From NCBI GenBank assembly GCA_016794005.1, contig JAEUKY010000112.1, positions 1-36,357 of the forward strand: a stretch of DNA of 36,357 nucleotides. The letters are read 5' to 3'. A model generated the notes under the pieces. It worked only from the letters and a program-made list of their open reading frames with translations, was not told the DNA's origin and did not search any database. The DNA is from Rhodospirillales bacterium (GTDB lineage Bacteria > Pseudomonadota > Alphaproteobacteria > CACIAM-22H2). Of this stretch, positions 13,298 to 22,064 are shown in pieces (position 1 is the first letter of the stretch; every line of letters starts with the position of its first letter). The translations under genes and the position numbers were made by a program.

Positions 13298-15370
13298 ATG
13301 GAGATCGGCGGCAAGCGCGTTCTGGTGTGCGACTGCACGGGCACAATTCCGCTCGACGGGAAAGCATTGCGCAAGGCTTGTTCTGCCGCCGCCGGCACCG
13401 ATGTCGGCGAAGTGGTGCCCGACACGATCCTTTGCCGGGCGCAGCTCGGAAACTTCGAAGCCGCACTGAAATCGGGCCAGGAGCTGATCGTCGCATGCAC
13501 GCAGGAAGCGCCGTTCTTCGCCGAAACGCGTGCCGAGATCGGCGTCGATAACGACATCCGCTTCGTGAACATCCGCGAGCGTGCCGGCTGGTCCGACGAG
13601 GCGGACCGGGCGCTGCCGAAGATCGCCGCCCTGCTGGCCGAAGCCGCGATCGAGGTGCCGCCGACCGCCAGCGTTGCGATGCGTTCGCAAGGCGTGGCGC
13701 TGATCTACGGCCGCGACGAAACGGCGATCGAGGCGGCCAAGCGTCTCGGCGAACGGCTCGACTGCACGATCTTGCTGACCAAGCCCGCGTCGGTAAGCCC
13801 GCCGCGCCTGACCGACGTGCCGATTTTCAAGGGCACGATCATGCGCGCGAGCGGCCATCTGGGCGCGTTCGAGATCGTGGTCGACGATTATGCCCCCGCC
13901 CTGCCCGCGTCCCGCGGCCAGCTCGGCTTCGAGCATGCGCGAGACGGCGCTTCGTCCAAGTGCGACCTGATCCTCGATCTGACCGGCGGCACGCCGCTGT
14001 TCCAAGCGCATGAGAAGCGCGACGGATATTTCCGGCCCGATCCGAAGGACCCGATCGAGGTCGAGCGCACCCTCTTCGCGATGGCCGACATGATCGGCGA
14101 GTTCGAGAAGCCGCGCTATGTCGACTACGACGCGGGAATCTGCGCGCACAGCCGCAACACCAAGAAGGGGTGTTCGCGCTGCCTCGACGTCTGTCCGACC
14201 GGGGCCGTCGCCTCGAAGGGCGACGGCGTCGAGTTCGACGCCTATGTGTGCGCCGGGTGCGGCTCGTGCACGTCGGTCTGCCCGACCGGGGCCGTCACCT
14301 ACGCGCTGCCGCCGCAGGAAACGGTGTTCGAGCGGCTCCGCACGCTGCTGCTGGCCTATGCGCGCGCGGACGGAAAGCGGCCGGTCCTGTTCGTCCACGA
14401 TTCGCGCCACGGCGAGGCGATGATCGACATGATCGCGCGCCATGGCCGCGGCCTGCCCGCCAACGTGCTGCCCTTCGCGGTCAGCGAGATCACGCAGGTC
14501 GGCTTCGATTTCCTTGCCGCAGCGCTCGCATTCGGCGCTTCGCAGGTCCGTCTGCTCGTGGATCCGGCCAAACGCGACGAACTTGCCGGTCTCGCCGGGC
14601 AGATCGGCCTTGCCGAAACGGCGATGGTCGGACTCGGATTCGGCGAAGGTCGCGTCGCGATCATCGATGCGACCGATCCGGAGGCCGTCGAGGCGGAACT
14701 TCACGGCACGCGCGCGCAAGAACCTGCGAAGGCCGGCGGCTTCCTTCCGGCCGGCGGAAAGCGGGAGATCACGATGCTGGCGCTGCGCCACTTGCACGCA
14801 GTCGCCCCGACGCCCGTCGACGTGCTGCCGCTCGGCGCCGGCTCGCCCTACGGGACACTTGCCATCGACACCGACGGCTGCACGCTTTGCCTGTCGTGCG
14901 TGGGCACCTGCCCGACCGGTGCCTTGGTCGACAACCCCGACCTGCCCCAGCTCCGGTTCATCCAGGAAGCTTGCGTGCAATGCGGCTTGTGCAAGGCGAC
15001 CTGCCCGGAGAAGGTCATCCAGCTCAAGCCGCAGATCGATTTCACCAACGCCGCGAAGTCGCCGCGACTGGTCAAGGAGGAAGAACCGGCCTGCTGCGTG
15101 CGCTGCGGCAAACCATTCGGGACGCTGTCGGCGATCGAGAAGATCACGGAGAAGCTTGCCGGCAAGCACTGGATGTTCCAGTCGGGCGAAGTGGTCGAGC
15201 GCATCCGCATGTGCGAGGACTGCCGTCTGGTCCGACAGGCCGAAGTCGCCATCGATCCGTTCGCGGGTCCGGCCCGGCCGGTCACCCGCACGACCGAGGA
15301 CTATCTGCGCGACGCCGAACGGGCCAAGCGGGCCGCGGAAAACCGAAACGACGGTCCGACCAAGGCTTGA
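13298..15370 (+). CDS. Large multi-cluster Fe-S protein linked to formate dehydrogenase
   Basis: 690 aa. Four ferredoxin-type CxxCxxC...CP groups come in two pairs: about residues 282-299 (ICAHSRNTKKGCSRCLDVCP) and 318-328, then about 528-538 (CTLCLSCVGTCP) and 559-569 (CVQCGLCKATCP). They are separated by an alpha/beta region of about 190 aa. A Cys-rich zinc-ribbon-like tail follows (CCVRCGKPFG and CEDCR, about 599-642). The N-terminal 270 aa have no domain I recognise apart from a VCDCTG start. No signal or membrane helix is seen, so it should be cytosolic. Homologues sit beside fdhD/mobA/DUF3305 in related loci; the likely role is electron transfer, partner unknown. The ATG at 13298 is preferred to a TTG at 13283. 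Confidence 0.82.
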   Translation: MEIGGKRVLVCDCTGTIPLDGKALRKACSAAAGTDVGEVVPDTILCRAQLGNFEAALKSGQELIVACTQEAPFFAETRAEIGVDNDIRFVNIRERAGWSDEADRALPKIAALLAEAAIEVPPTASVAMRSQGVALIYGRDETAIEAAKRLGERLDCTILLTKPASVSPPRLTDVPIFKGTIMRASGHLGAFEIVVDDYAPALPASRGQLGFEHARDGASSKCDLILDLTGGTPLFQAHEKRDGYFRPDPKDPIEVERTLFAMADMIGEFEKPRYVDYDAGICAHSRNTKKGCSRCLDVCPTGAVASKGDGVEFDAYVCAGCGSCTSVCPTGAVTYALPPQETVFERLRTLLLAYARADGKRPVLFVHDSRHGEAMIDMIARHGRGLPANVLPFAVSEITQVGFDFLAAALAFGASQVRLLVDPAKRDELAGLAGQIGLAETAMVGLGFGEGRVAIIDATDPEAVEAELHGTRAQEPAKAGGFLPAGGKREITMLALRHLHAVAPTPVDVLPLGAGSPYGTLAIDTDGCTLCLSCVGTCPTGALVDNPDLPQLRFIQEACVQCGLCKATCPEKVIQLKPQIDFTNAAKSPRLVKEEEPACCVRCGKPFGTLSAIEKITEKLAGKHWMFQSGEVVERIRMCEDCRLVRQAEVAIDPFAGPARPVTRTTEDYLRDAERAKRAAENRNDGPTKA

Positions 15371-15468
15371 CGGCCGTACGTTCCGGCACCACGTAAATGT
15401 CGAAATCCGCCGCTCCGACCGCTATATTCGTCCGGACATAACGCTTGGGATGCAAACCAGACCACAAG

Positions 15469-16497
15469 ATGGACGGAAACGCCTCACCGCACGCCGACGC
15501 GCCGCTGATCGACCCGTTCGCCCGGGCGATCTCGTATCTGCGCGTTTCGGTCACGGACCGCTGCGACTTCCGCTGCGTCTACTGCATGTCCGAAGACATG
15601 ACGTTCCTGCCCAAGGCAGAAATCCTGAGCCTCGAAGAGCTCGACCGCCTCTGCTCTGCCTTCGTGCGCCTCGGCGTACGCAAGCTGCGACTGACAGGCG
15701 GGGAACCGCTCGTGCGCCGCAACGTGATGAGCCTGATCCGGAACCTCGGCCGTCACGTGCGCAGCGGAACGCTCGACGAGTTGACGTTGACGACCAACGG
15801 ATCGCAGCTTGCCAAGTTCGCCGACGAGCTCGTCGATGCCGGCGTACGGCGTATCAACGTGTCGCTCGACACGCTCGATGCCGGCCGGTTCGCGCAGTTG
15901 ACCCGCTGGGGGAAGCTCGATCAGGTTCTCGACGGACTGAAGGCGGCCAAGCGCGCGGGCCTGCAGGTCAAGATCAACGCGGTCGCTCTGAAGGGGATGA
16001 ACGACGACGAGTTCGACCGGCTGATCGCCTGGAGCGGCGACGAAGGCTTCGATCTCGTGTTCATCGAGGTCATGCCGATGGGCGAGATCGGCGGCGACGC
16101 GCGTCTCGACCAGTACCTTCCGCTCTCGATGGTCCGCGCGGAGATTTCGAAGAGCTGGACGCTCGACGAGACCGACTATCGTACCGGCGGCCCTGCCCGG
16201 TATTTCACCGTCCGGGAGACCGGACGTCGGCTCGGCTTCATCACGCCGCTGACGCATAATTTCTGCGAGAGCTGCAACAGGGTCCGGCTGACCTGCACCG
16301 GCACGCTGTATATGTGTCTGGGCCAGGACGACGCAGCCGACCTGCGCGCACCCTTGCGCGCCTCGGACGACGACGGTGCGCTCGACCGGGCGATCCGGGC
16401 GGCGATCGCGCGCAAGCCGAAGGGGCATGATTTCGTGATCGACCGCCGGCATTCCGGCCCGGCCGTCCAGCGTCACATGTCCGTCACCGGCGGCTGA
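15469..16497 (+). CDS. moaA: GTP 3',8-cyclase MoaA (molybdenum cofactor step 1)
   Basis: 342 aa. MoaA is a radical SAM enzyme that, with MoaC, rearranges GTP into cyclic pyranopterin monophosphate. The SAM cluster motif C32-x3-C36-x2-C39 ([11 protein letters not shown]), the [12 protein letters not shown] block, the second cluster ([14 protein letters not shown]) and the conserved C-terminal Gly-Gly are all present. Length is normal. The ATG at 15469 is used because the upstream extension begins with TTG and adds only eight poorly conserved residues. It is 98 bp downstream of the Fe-S gene and together with mobA supplies cofactor for formate dehydrogenase. No Moco riboswitch-like structure was recognised in the short leader. 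Confidence 0.96.
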   Translation: MDGNASPHADAPLIDPFARAISYLRVSVTDRCDFRCVYCMSEDMTFLPKAEILSLEELDRLCSAFVRLGVRKLRLTGGEPLVRRNVMSLIRNLGRHVRSGTLDELTLTTNGSQLAKFADELVDAGVRRINVSLDTLDAGRFAQLTRWGKLDQVLDGLKAAKRAGLQVKINAVALKGMNDDEFDRLIAWSGDEGFDLVFIEVMPMGEIGGDARLDQYLPLSMVRAEISKSWTLDETDYRTGGPARYFTVRETGRRLGFITPLTHNFCESCNRVRLTCTGTLYMCLGQDDAADLRAPLRASDDDGALDRAIRAAIARKPKGHDFVIDRRHSGPAVQRHMSVTGG

Positions 16498-16549
16498 CGG
16501 CCCTGGCCCGCCTTCGTTTCGAACTGGCACCGCCCCCCCTCCGCGTCGT

Positions 16550-17338
16550 ATGAGTTGGCCCACAATGGCCGAATCCCACCCCAAGCTCGCCTTCGTCGCT
16601 GCGGATACGCCCCAGGCGAAGGCGGCTCTCGCGGCTTTGCGCAAGCGCTACGCGCATGTCCCGCCCGGCAAGGCCGATATCGTGGTGGCTCTGGGCGGCG
16701 ACGGGTTCGTGCTGCAGACCCTGCATGCGCACATCGATCGCGGCGTACCCGTGTTCGGCATGCACAGGGGCTCCGTCGGCTTCCTGATGAACAGCTTCGG
16801 CATCGTCGGCCTTCACACACGGCTCAAGAACACGCAGCGCGTGACTCTCCATCCGCTGCGCATGACGGCCTGGCGCAAGAGCGGACGCAAGGAAGTGGCG
16901 CTCGCAATCAACGAGGTCAGCCTGCTGCGCCAGATGCGTCAGGCCGCGAAGATCCGCATCCTGATCGACGGCGTCGTGCGCATGGACGAACTGATTGCAG
17001 ATGGCGTCCTTCTTTCGACTCCTGCCGGTTCGACGGCCTACAACCTTTCCGCCCACGGACCGATCGTACCGATGGGCGCCGAGCTGCTGGCCTTGACGCC
17101 GATCACGGCATTCCGGCCGCGGCGCTGGCGCGGCGCGCTGCTGCCGTCCGTCGCCAAGGTCGGCTTCGAGGTACTCGAGCCGGAGAAACGCCCGGTCAGC
17201 GCGACTGCCGACCACACCGAGATCCGCGACGTCGTGCGCGTCGAAGTGGCCGAGGACCGCACCAAACGGCTGACGCTGCTGTTCGATCCGGAACACAATT
17301 TCGAAGAGCGCGTGCTGAAGGAACAGTTCGCACCCTGA
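16550..17338 (+). CDS. nadK: NAD kinase
   Basis: 262 aa. It phosphorylates NAD+ to NADP+ using ATP or polyphosphate. The kinase signature GGDGF (G49-G50-D51-G52), the N121-E122 pair in AINEVSLLR and the glycine-rich [10 protein letters not shown] motif are intact. It follows moaA by 52 bp on the same strand and may be co-transcribed. A second ATG five codons in (16565) is an alternative start. It converges on the polyphosphate kinase gene with only 7 bp between stop codons. Some NAD kinases use polyphosphate, but the neighbouring ppk2 is on the opposite strand, so a link is only suggestive. Confidence 0.94.
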   Translation: MSWPTMAESHPKLAFVAADTPQAKAALAALRKRYAHVPPGKADIVVALGGDGFVLQTLHAHIDRGVPVFGMHRGSVGFLMNSFGIVGLHTRLKNTQRVTLHPLRMTAWRKSGRKEVALAINEVSLLRQMRQAAKIRILIDGVVRMDELIADGVLLSTPAGSTAYNLSAHGPIVPMGAELLALTPITAFRPRRWRGALLPSVAKVGFEVLEPEKRPVSATADHTEIRDVVRVEVAEDRTKRLTLLFDPEHNFEERVLKEQFAP

Positions 17339-17345
17339 TCCGCCG

Positions 17346-18131
17346 TCAGGCGCGCCTTCCCAGCATCCGCAAGGCCGCCTTGTGCAGCTTCGGATCGATC
17401 GGCGGGGGCCGCATGTCGATCCCCTTCCCCAGCACGGCGAGCGCGTGGTCCAGCGCGTCGATGCGTGCGCGCCACTTGCTGTCGGCGTGGATGGCCTTCC
17501 ACGGCGCACCCTTCCACGACGTCCGGGCGAGCATGTCGTCGGCGGCCCTGCGGTAGTCGCCGCCCTTGCGATGCGCATCGATGTCCGCCTGCGTGAGCTT
17601 CCAGCGTTTCGTCGGATCGCCGAGACGTTCGGCGAAGCGCTCCAGCTGGACTTCCGGCGTGATGTGGAGAAAGACCTTGGCGACACGCACGCCGTCGTCG
17701 ACGAGCATCCGCTCGAATTCGACGATCTCGCCAAAGGCACGTTTCCATGCTTTCGGCGGGCAGAGCCGGTCGACCCGCTCGACCAGCACGCGCCCGTACC
17801 AGGAGCGGTCGAAGATCGCCAGCATGCCGGGGGTCGGCAGGCGTTGCCAGAATCGGTAAAGATAGTGTCGGCCCTGCTCTTCCGGCGTCGGCGCCCCGAT
17901 CGGCCAGACATGAACGCCGCGCGGATCGAGCGTCTCGGTCATCCGGCGGATCGCCCCGCCCTTGCCGGCCGCATCCGGCCCTTCGAAGACGATCACGCCG
18001 CGGCGTTTCGCGTGCCAGTAGGCCTGCTGAAGCGACAGCATCGCACGCTGCCGCTTCTCGAGAGCGGCTTCGTAGTCCGCCTTGTCGGCGAAACGGGGAC
18101 CTGGCCTCAGGTCGCCAAGCCGCTTCGTCAC
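17346..18131 (-). CDS. ppk2: Polyphosphate kinase 2 family protein
   Basis: 261 aa. PPK2 enzymes move phosphate between polyphosphate and nucleotides, usually making ATP/GTP or ADP from polyphosphate. The Walker A loop (GPDAAGKGGAIRR, about 51-63), the lid arginines, the Walker B-like IFDRSWYGRVLVERV and the KTFLH-like KVFLHITPEVQLERF block are present. Length fits the single-domain class. The start is GTG and overlaps the dppF stop by four bases (GTGA); the longer frame to 18566 is shadow of dppF. It is thus the last gene of the peptide-transporter operon, an unexpected partner. Direction of the reaction (NMP or NDP substrate) cannot be judged safely here. Confidence 0.92.
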   Translation of the reverse strand: MTKRLGDLRPGPRFADKADYEAALEKRQRAMLSLQQAYWHAKRRGVIVFEGPDAAGKGGAIRRMTETLDPRGVHVWPIGAPTPEEQGRHYLYRFWQRLPTPGMLAIFDRSWYGRVLVERVDRLCPPKAWKRAFGEIVEFERMLVDDGVRVAKVFLHITPEVQLERFAERLGDPTKRWKLTQADIDAHRKGGDYRRAADDMLARTSWKGAPWKAIHADSKWRARIDALDHALAVLGKGIDMRPPPIDPKLHKAALRMLGRRA

Positions 18132-19126
18132 GTCGCGTCGTTGAGATGACAGGACGAGCGGCGGCCGGGCGCGATTTCGCGCAGCGCCGGCGCCTCCGTC
18201 TTGCAGCGCGCCATCGCGTGCGGGCAGCGCGGATGGAAATGGCAACCCGACGGCGGGTTGAGCGGCGACGGGATCTCGCCCTTCACGGGCGCGAACACGC
18301 GCTTGCGCGTATCGAGACGCGGAATCTCGCCGAGCAGCGCCACGGTATAGGGATGGTTCGGCCTGGCGAACAGCTCGTCGGTCGTTCCCTCCTCGACCAC
18401 GCGGCCGAGATACATGATCACGACGCGATCCGACAGATGGCGTACCACGCCGAGATCGTGGCTGATGAAGAGATACGTGAGATTGAGCTGCCGACGCAGT
18501 TCGATGAACAGGTTCAGGATCTGCGCCTGGATCGACACGTCGAGTGCCGCAACGGATTCGTCGCACACGACGAACTCCGGCTTGACCGCAAGTGCGCGCG
18601 CGATGCCGATGCGCTGGCGCTGGCCGCCGGAGAACTGGTGCGGGTAGCGCCGCTTGTAGCCCGGGTCGAGGCCGACGCGGCGCATCGTCTCGTCGACATA
18701 TGTCTCGGCGTTGGCGCCGTCGGTAAGGCCGTGATGGAGCGGCGCTTCGCCGATGATGTCGGCGACACGCATTCGCGGATTGAGCGACGCGAACGGGTCC
18801 TGGAAGATCATCTGCACAGCCAGGGCCGCGCGAATTCGCTCGCGGTCAGGCAGATCCGACAGCTTCCGGCCGCGATAGAGCATCTCGCCGTCGCTCTGCG
18901 GCAGGATGCCTGCGACGATGCGCCCGAGCGTGGACTTGCCGCAGCCGCTTTCGCCGACGAGGCCGACCACCTCGCCCTCGTTGACCGCGAGGTCGACCCT
19001 GTCGACCGCGTGGACGACTTCTTCGCGTACGTTCGCGCCGAGCTTCGCGGCGAGCCGTGCAGCGGCATCGAGCCCCTTCACGAAACGCTTGGAAACGCCT
19101 TTGAGTTCGACGATCGGCCCGGCCAT
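18128..19126 (-). CDS. dppF: Peptide ABC transporter ATP-binding subunit (DppF/OppF type)
   Basis: 332 aa. Walker A GESGCGKS, the signature [14 protein letters not shown] and Walker [13 protein letters not shown] are visible, followed by the D-loop and the switch H (ISHDLG). The C-terminal oligopeptide-transporter extension carries the Cys pattern [14 protein letters not shown], which in this family binds a metal or Fe-S cluster. It pairs with DppD as the second ATPase. The ATG at 19126 overlaps the dppD stop by one base (TGATG), and its own stop overlaps ppk2. The longer frame to 19198 is not needed. Confidence 0.93.
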   Translation of the reverse strand: MAGPIVELKGVSKRFVKGLDAAARLAAKLGANVREEVVHAVDRVDLAVNEGEVVGLVGESGCGKSTLGRIVAGILPQSDGEMLYRGRKLSDLPDRERIRAALAVQMIFQDPFASLNPRMRVADIIGEAPLHHGLTDGANAETYVDETMRRVGLDPGYKRRYPHQFSGGQRQRIGIARALAVKPEFVVCDESVAALDVSIQAQILNLFIELRRQLNLTYLFISHDLGVVRHLSDRVVIMYLGRVVEEGTTDELFARPNHPYTVALLGEIPRLDTRKRVFAPVKGEIPSPLNPPSGCHFHPRCPHAMARCKTEAPALREIAPGRRSSCHLNDAT

Positions 19127-20094
19127 CACGCGATCTCCGCAAGCGGATGGCAGCAGCGAACCTGGCGGAGGTGCCCCCGGGGTTTCGGTTCGTCGCAACA
19201 GGTCGCATCGGCATGCGAACAGCGCAGACGGAACGCACAGCCCGACGGCAGGTTCAGCATCGACGGCATGACGCCGGGAATCTGGACCAGCGGCTTGCCC
19301 TTCTCGTTGCGGCTGGGCACCGAGCCAATCAGTCCGGCCGTGTAGGGATGGGCCGGCCGATCGAGCACCTCGTCGACCGAACCGCGCTCGACGATGCGAC
19401 CGGCGTACATCACGCAGATCTCGTCGGCCAGCGACGCGACGACCGACAGGTCGTGCGTGATCCAGATCAGCGCGGTGCGCGTCTCGCGCGCAAGCTTCTG
19501 GACCTCGTAGAGGATCTGGCCCTGGATCGTCACGTCGAGGGCCGTCGTCGGCTCGTCCGCGACGATCAGGTCTGGCTTGTTCAGCAATGCGATCGCGATC
19601 GCCACGCGCTGGCGCATGCCGCCGGAAAACTGGTGCGGATAGGCCGCCAGCCGTTCTTCCGGGCTCGGGATGCCGACCTGGCCAAGTGCATCGCGTGCGC
19701 GCGTCCAGGCGGTCTTCCGGTCGACGCTGTCGTGCGCCTGCACGGCCTCGATCATCTGCGTCTCGACCTTCAGGACCGGATTGAGCGTCATCATCGGGTC
19801 CTGGAAGATCATCGCGATCCGGTTGCCGCGCAGCTTGCGGATCTGGTCTTCCGGCATGCCGACGATGTCCTGCCCTTTGAAACGCACCCGGCCGCCCACG
19901 ATTCGTCCCGGCGGATCGACCAGGCCCATGATCGAGAAACCGGTGACCGACTTGCCCGACCCGGATTCCCCGACGAGACCGAGGATCTTTCCCTGTCGGA
20001 CCTCGAACGACACGTCGTTGACGGCCTTCAGGACGCCGGCCTTCGTGAAGAAGTGCGTCTCGAGATTCTCGACGGAAAGCGTTGCCGCGGTCAT
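19126..20094 (-). CDS. dppD: Peptide ABC transporter ATP-binding subunit (DppD/OppD type)
   Basis: 322 aa. Walker [10 protein letters not shown]-loop [11 protein letters not shown], signature SGGMRQRV and Walker [13 protein letters not shown] are intact. The C-terminal extension again has clustered cysteines ([15 protein letters not shown]). It powers uptake through DppB/DppC in the inner membrane. Start and stop both overlap neighbours (ATGA with dppC, TGATG with dppF), so stoichiometric production is likely. Substrate cannot be read from the ATPase; the adjacent binding proteins and peptidase suggest peptides. Confidence 0.93.
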   Translation of the reverse strand: MTAATLSVENLETHFFTKAGVLKAVNDVSFEVRQGKILGLVGESGSGKSVTGFSIMGLVDPPGRIVGGRVRFKGQDIVGMPEDQIRKLRGNRIAMIFQDPMMTLNPVLKVETQMIEAVQAHDSVDRKTAWTRARDALGQVGIPSPEERLAAYPHQFSGGMRQRVAIAIALLNKPDLIVADEPTTALDVTIQGQILYEVQKLARETRTALIWITHDLSVVASLADEICVMYAGRIVERGSVDEVLDRPAHPYTAGLIGSVPSRNEKGKPLVQIPGVMPSMLNLPSGCAFRLRCSHADATCCDEPKPRGHLRQVRCCHPLAEIA

Positions 20095-21011
20095 TTCTGG
20101 AGCCGCGGGTTGAGAACGTCGCGCAGATGGTCGCCGACGAGATTGATCGAGACGATGGTCACGAGCAGGGCAAGACCGGGGAAGAAGCTAATCCAGTAGA
20201 CGCCCGACAGGATGTATTCGAACCCGTTGGCGATCAGTAGGCCCAGCGACGGCTCGGTGATCGGCAGGCCGACGCCGAGGAAGGAAAGCGTCGCCTCGAG
20301 CGCGATCGAGTTGGCGATCTGGATCGTGCCGACGACGATCAGCGGCGGAAGGCAGTTCGGAAGGATGTGGCGGAACAGAATGCGGCTTTTCGGAAGGGCC
20401 AGGCAGTGGGCCGCCTCGACATATTCCTTGCGCCGTTCGACGAGCGCCGACGCGCGCACCGTGCGCGCATAGTAGGCGTACTGGATGATGACGAGGGCGA
20501 ACACGATCTTGCCGACCCCTTGCCCCAGCACGGCGAGGAGCACGAGCGCGATCAGGATTGCCGGAAACGCCAGCTTGATGTCGACCATGCGCATCAGGAC
20601 GGTGTCGAACCGGCCGCCGTAATAGGCGGCGAAGAGCCCGACCGACGTGCCGACGAAGGCCGCGAGCACGCCGGACGTGACGGCGACGAGGAACGACGTG
20701 CGCAGGCCGTAGAGGATGGCGGAAACCATGTCGCGGCCCTGGCTGTCGGACCCCAGCCAGAAGACCAGCCCGTCGCCGGAAACGGAGCCGGGGGGCAGCT
20801 TGCCGTCCATGATGTCGAGCTGGCGAAGGTCGTAGGGATTCTGCGGGCTGATGAGCGAGCACAGCATCGCGGCCGCGAAAATCAGGGCGAAGACGCCGAG
20901 CGCGCCGACCGCGACGCGGCTTTCGCGGAAGTCGGCGACGAAGCGCCGGAAAGGCGTCTCGACCCTGGCGCCGCCTTCCGTCGGCGGCGCCGATGCAGTC
21001 GGGCCGCTCAC
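20091..21011 (-). CDS. dppC: Peptide ABC transporter permease (DppC type)
   Basis: 306 aa. An N-terminal membrane helix (about 36-58) is followed by a periplasmic loop and a BPD_transp_1 domain with about five further helices. The EAA loop is visible as EAAHCLALPKSRILFRHILPN. The start codon is GTG, overlapping the dppB stop by four bases (GTGA). It pairs with DppB to form the membrane channel. Confidence 0.92.
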   Translation of the reverse strand: MSGPTASAPPTEGGARVETPFRRFVADFRESRVAVGALGVFALIFAAAMLCSLISPQNPYDLRQLDIMDGKLPPGSVSGDGLVFWLGSDSQGRDMVSAILYGLRTSFLVAVTSGVLAAFVGTSVGLFAAYYGGRFDTVLMRMVDIKLAFPAILIALVLLAVLGQGVGKIVFALVIIQYAYYARTVRASALVERRKEYVEAAHCLALPKSRILFRHILPNCLPPLIVVGTIQIANSIALEATLSFLGVGLPITEPSLGLLIANGFEYILSGVYWISFFPGLALLVTIVSINLVGDHLRDVLNPRLQK

Positions 21012-21988
21012 GACTTGCCAGCGTCCGCAAGGCGGACGCGCGGGTCGAGAACCGAATAGAGGATGTCGACCACGAGGTTGATGACGATGAACATGATGAC
21101 CGTGATCAGGAGATAGGCGACGATGACCGGGCGGTCGAGATTGTTGATGCTGTCGATGATGAGCTTGCCCATTCCGGGCCAGGCGAAGATCGTCTCGGTG
21201 ACGACGGCGAACGCGATGACCTGGCCGATCTCGAGGCCGATCACGGTCACGACCGGGATCATGATGTTCTTCATGACGTGGACGAAGACGACGCGCTTCT
21301 GCGAAAGGCCCTTCGCGCGCGCGAACTTGACGTAGTCCATCGGCATGTTCTCGCGCATGCCGGCGCGGGTCAGGCGGATCACGAGCGAGATGTTGAACAG
21401 CGCCAGGTTGAGCGCCGGAAGGGCGAGGTGCGCGAGCCCGTCGAGCGTGAACAGGCTCGAACGGATGCCGAGAAACTCGCCGAGCTGCCCGCGCCCGGTC
21501 GACGGGAGCCAGCCGAGTTCGACGGCGAAGACGAGTATCAGCATCAGGCCGACCCAGAAGGTGGGCAGGCTGAAGCCCGCGATCGACGTCGCCATGATGG
21601 TCTTCGAAATGCGGCTTTCCGGCCTGTAGCCGGCGAACATGCCCAGCGGAATCCCGATGACGACCGACAGCATCACGGCGCAGGAAGCCAACTCGAGCGT
21701 GGCCGGCATCCGCTGCAGGATCAGTTCGATCGACGGAATGTTGAAGACGAAGGAGCGGCCGAGGTCGCCCGCCAGCGCATTCACGACGAAATAGCCGTAC
21801 TGCGCCCAGATGGGCCGGTCGAGGCCGAGAGCCTTGATCGCACGCTCGCGTTCCGCCTGGTCGGCGTCCGCCGCGACGAAGATCTCGACCGGATCGCCGA
21901 TGGCGAAGACGCCGAAAAACACCAGCAGCGACATGATGATCAGAACCAGCGCGCTCTGCATCAGTCGGCGGATGATGAAGACGGTCAT
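21008..21988 (-). CDS. dppB: Peptide ABC transporter permease (DppB type)
   Basis: 326 aa. It has the N-terminal helix (about 8-29), the conserved LGLDRPIWAQYGYFV segment and six predicted helices, with the EAA-like loop KFARAKGLSQKRVVFVHVMKN. It forms the channel together with DppC. It follows the second binding-protein gene after 76 bp containing a stem-loop, and is the first gene of a chain of overlapping cistrons (dppB-dppC-dppD-dppF-ppk2). Confidence 0.92.
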   Translation of the reverse strand: MTVFIIRRLMQSALVLIIMSLLVFFGVFAIGDPVEIFVAADADQAERERAIKALGLDRPIWAQYGYFVVNALAGDLGRSFVFNIPSIELILQRMPATLELASCAVMLSVVIGIPLGMFAGYRPESRISKTIMATSIAGFSLPTFWVGLMLILVFAVELGWLPSTGRGQLGEFLGIRSSLFTLDGLAHLALPALNLALFNISLVIRLTRAGMRENMPMDYVKFARAKGLSQKRVVFVHVMKNIMIPVVTVIGLEIGQVIAFAVVTETIFAWPGMGKLIIDSINNLDRPVIVAYLLITVIMFIVINLVVDILYSVLDPRVRLADAGKS

Positions 21989-22018
21989 GGATGCTTGCGG
22001 CCGGAGTTCGGAAGAAAC

Positions 22019-22043
22019 GGGGGCCCGGCGCTGCCGGACCCCC
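22019..22043 (-). terminator. Stem-loop between binding-protein and permease genes (partial terminator/attenuator)
   Basis: On the minus strand an 11-bp stem (one G-U pair) with a 3-nt loop spans 22043-22019, 22 bp past the binding-protein stop. It is followed by CGTTTCTT, a weak T-rich tail. Such structures in ABC operons often keep the binding-protein mRNA abundant while limiting permease expression. Full termination is unlikely. Confidence 0.5.
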
Positions 22044-22064
22044 GCATGCGGTCGGTATCCGCGT

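Noticed and set aside
13212-15169. 659-codon minus-strand frame opposite the Fe-S protein
   Set aside because: The opposite strand carries clear ferredoxin cysteine motifs; this frame has none and reads as low-complexity shadow.
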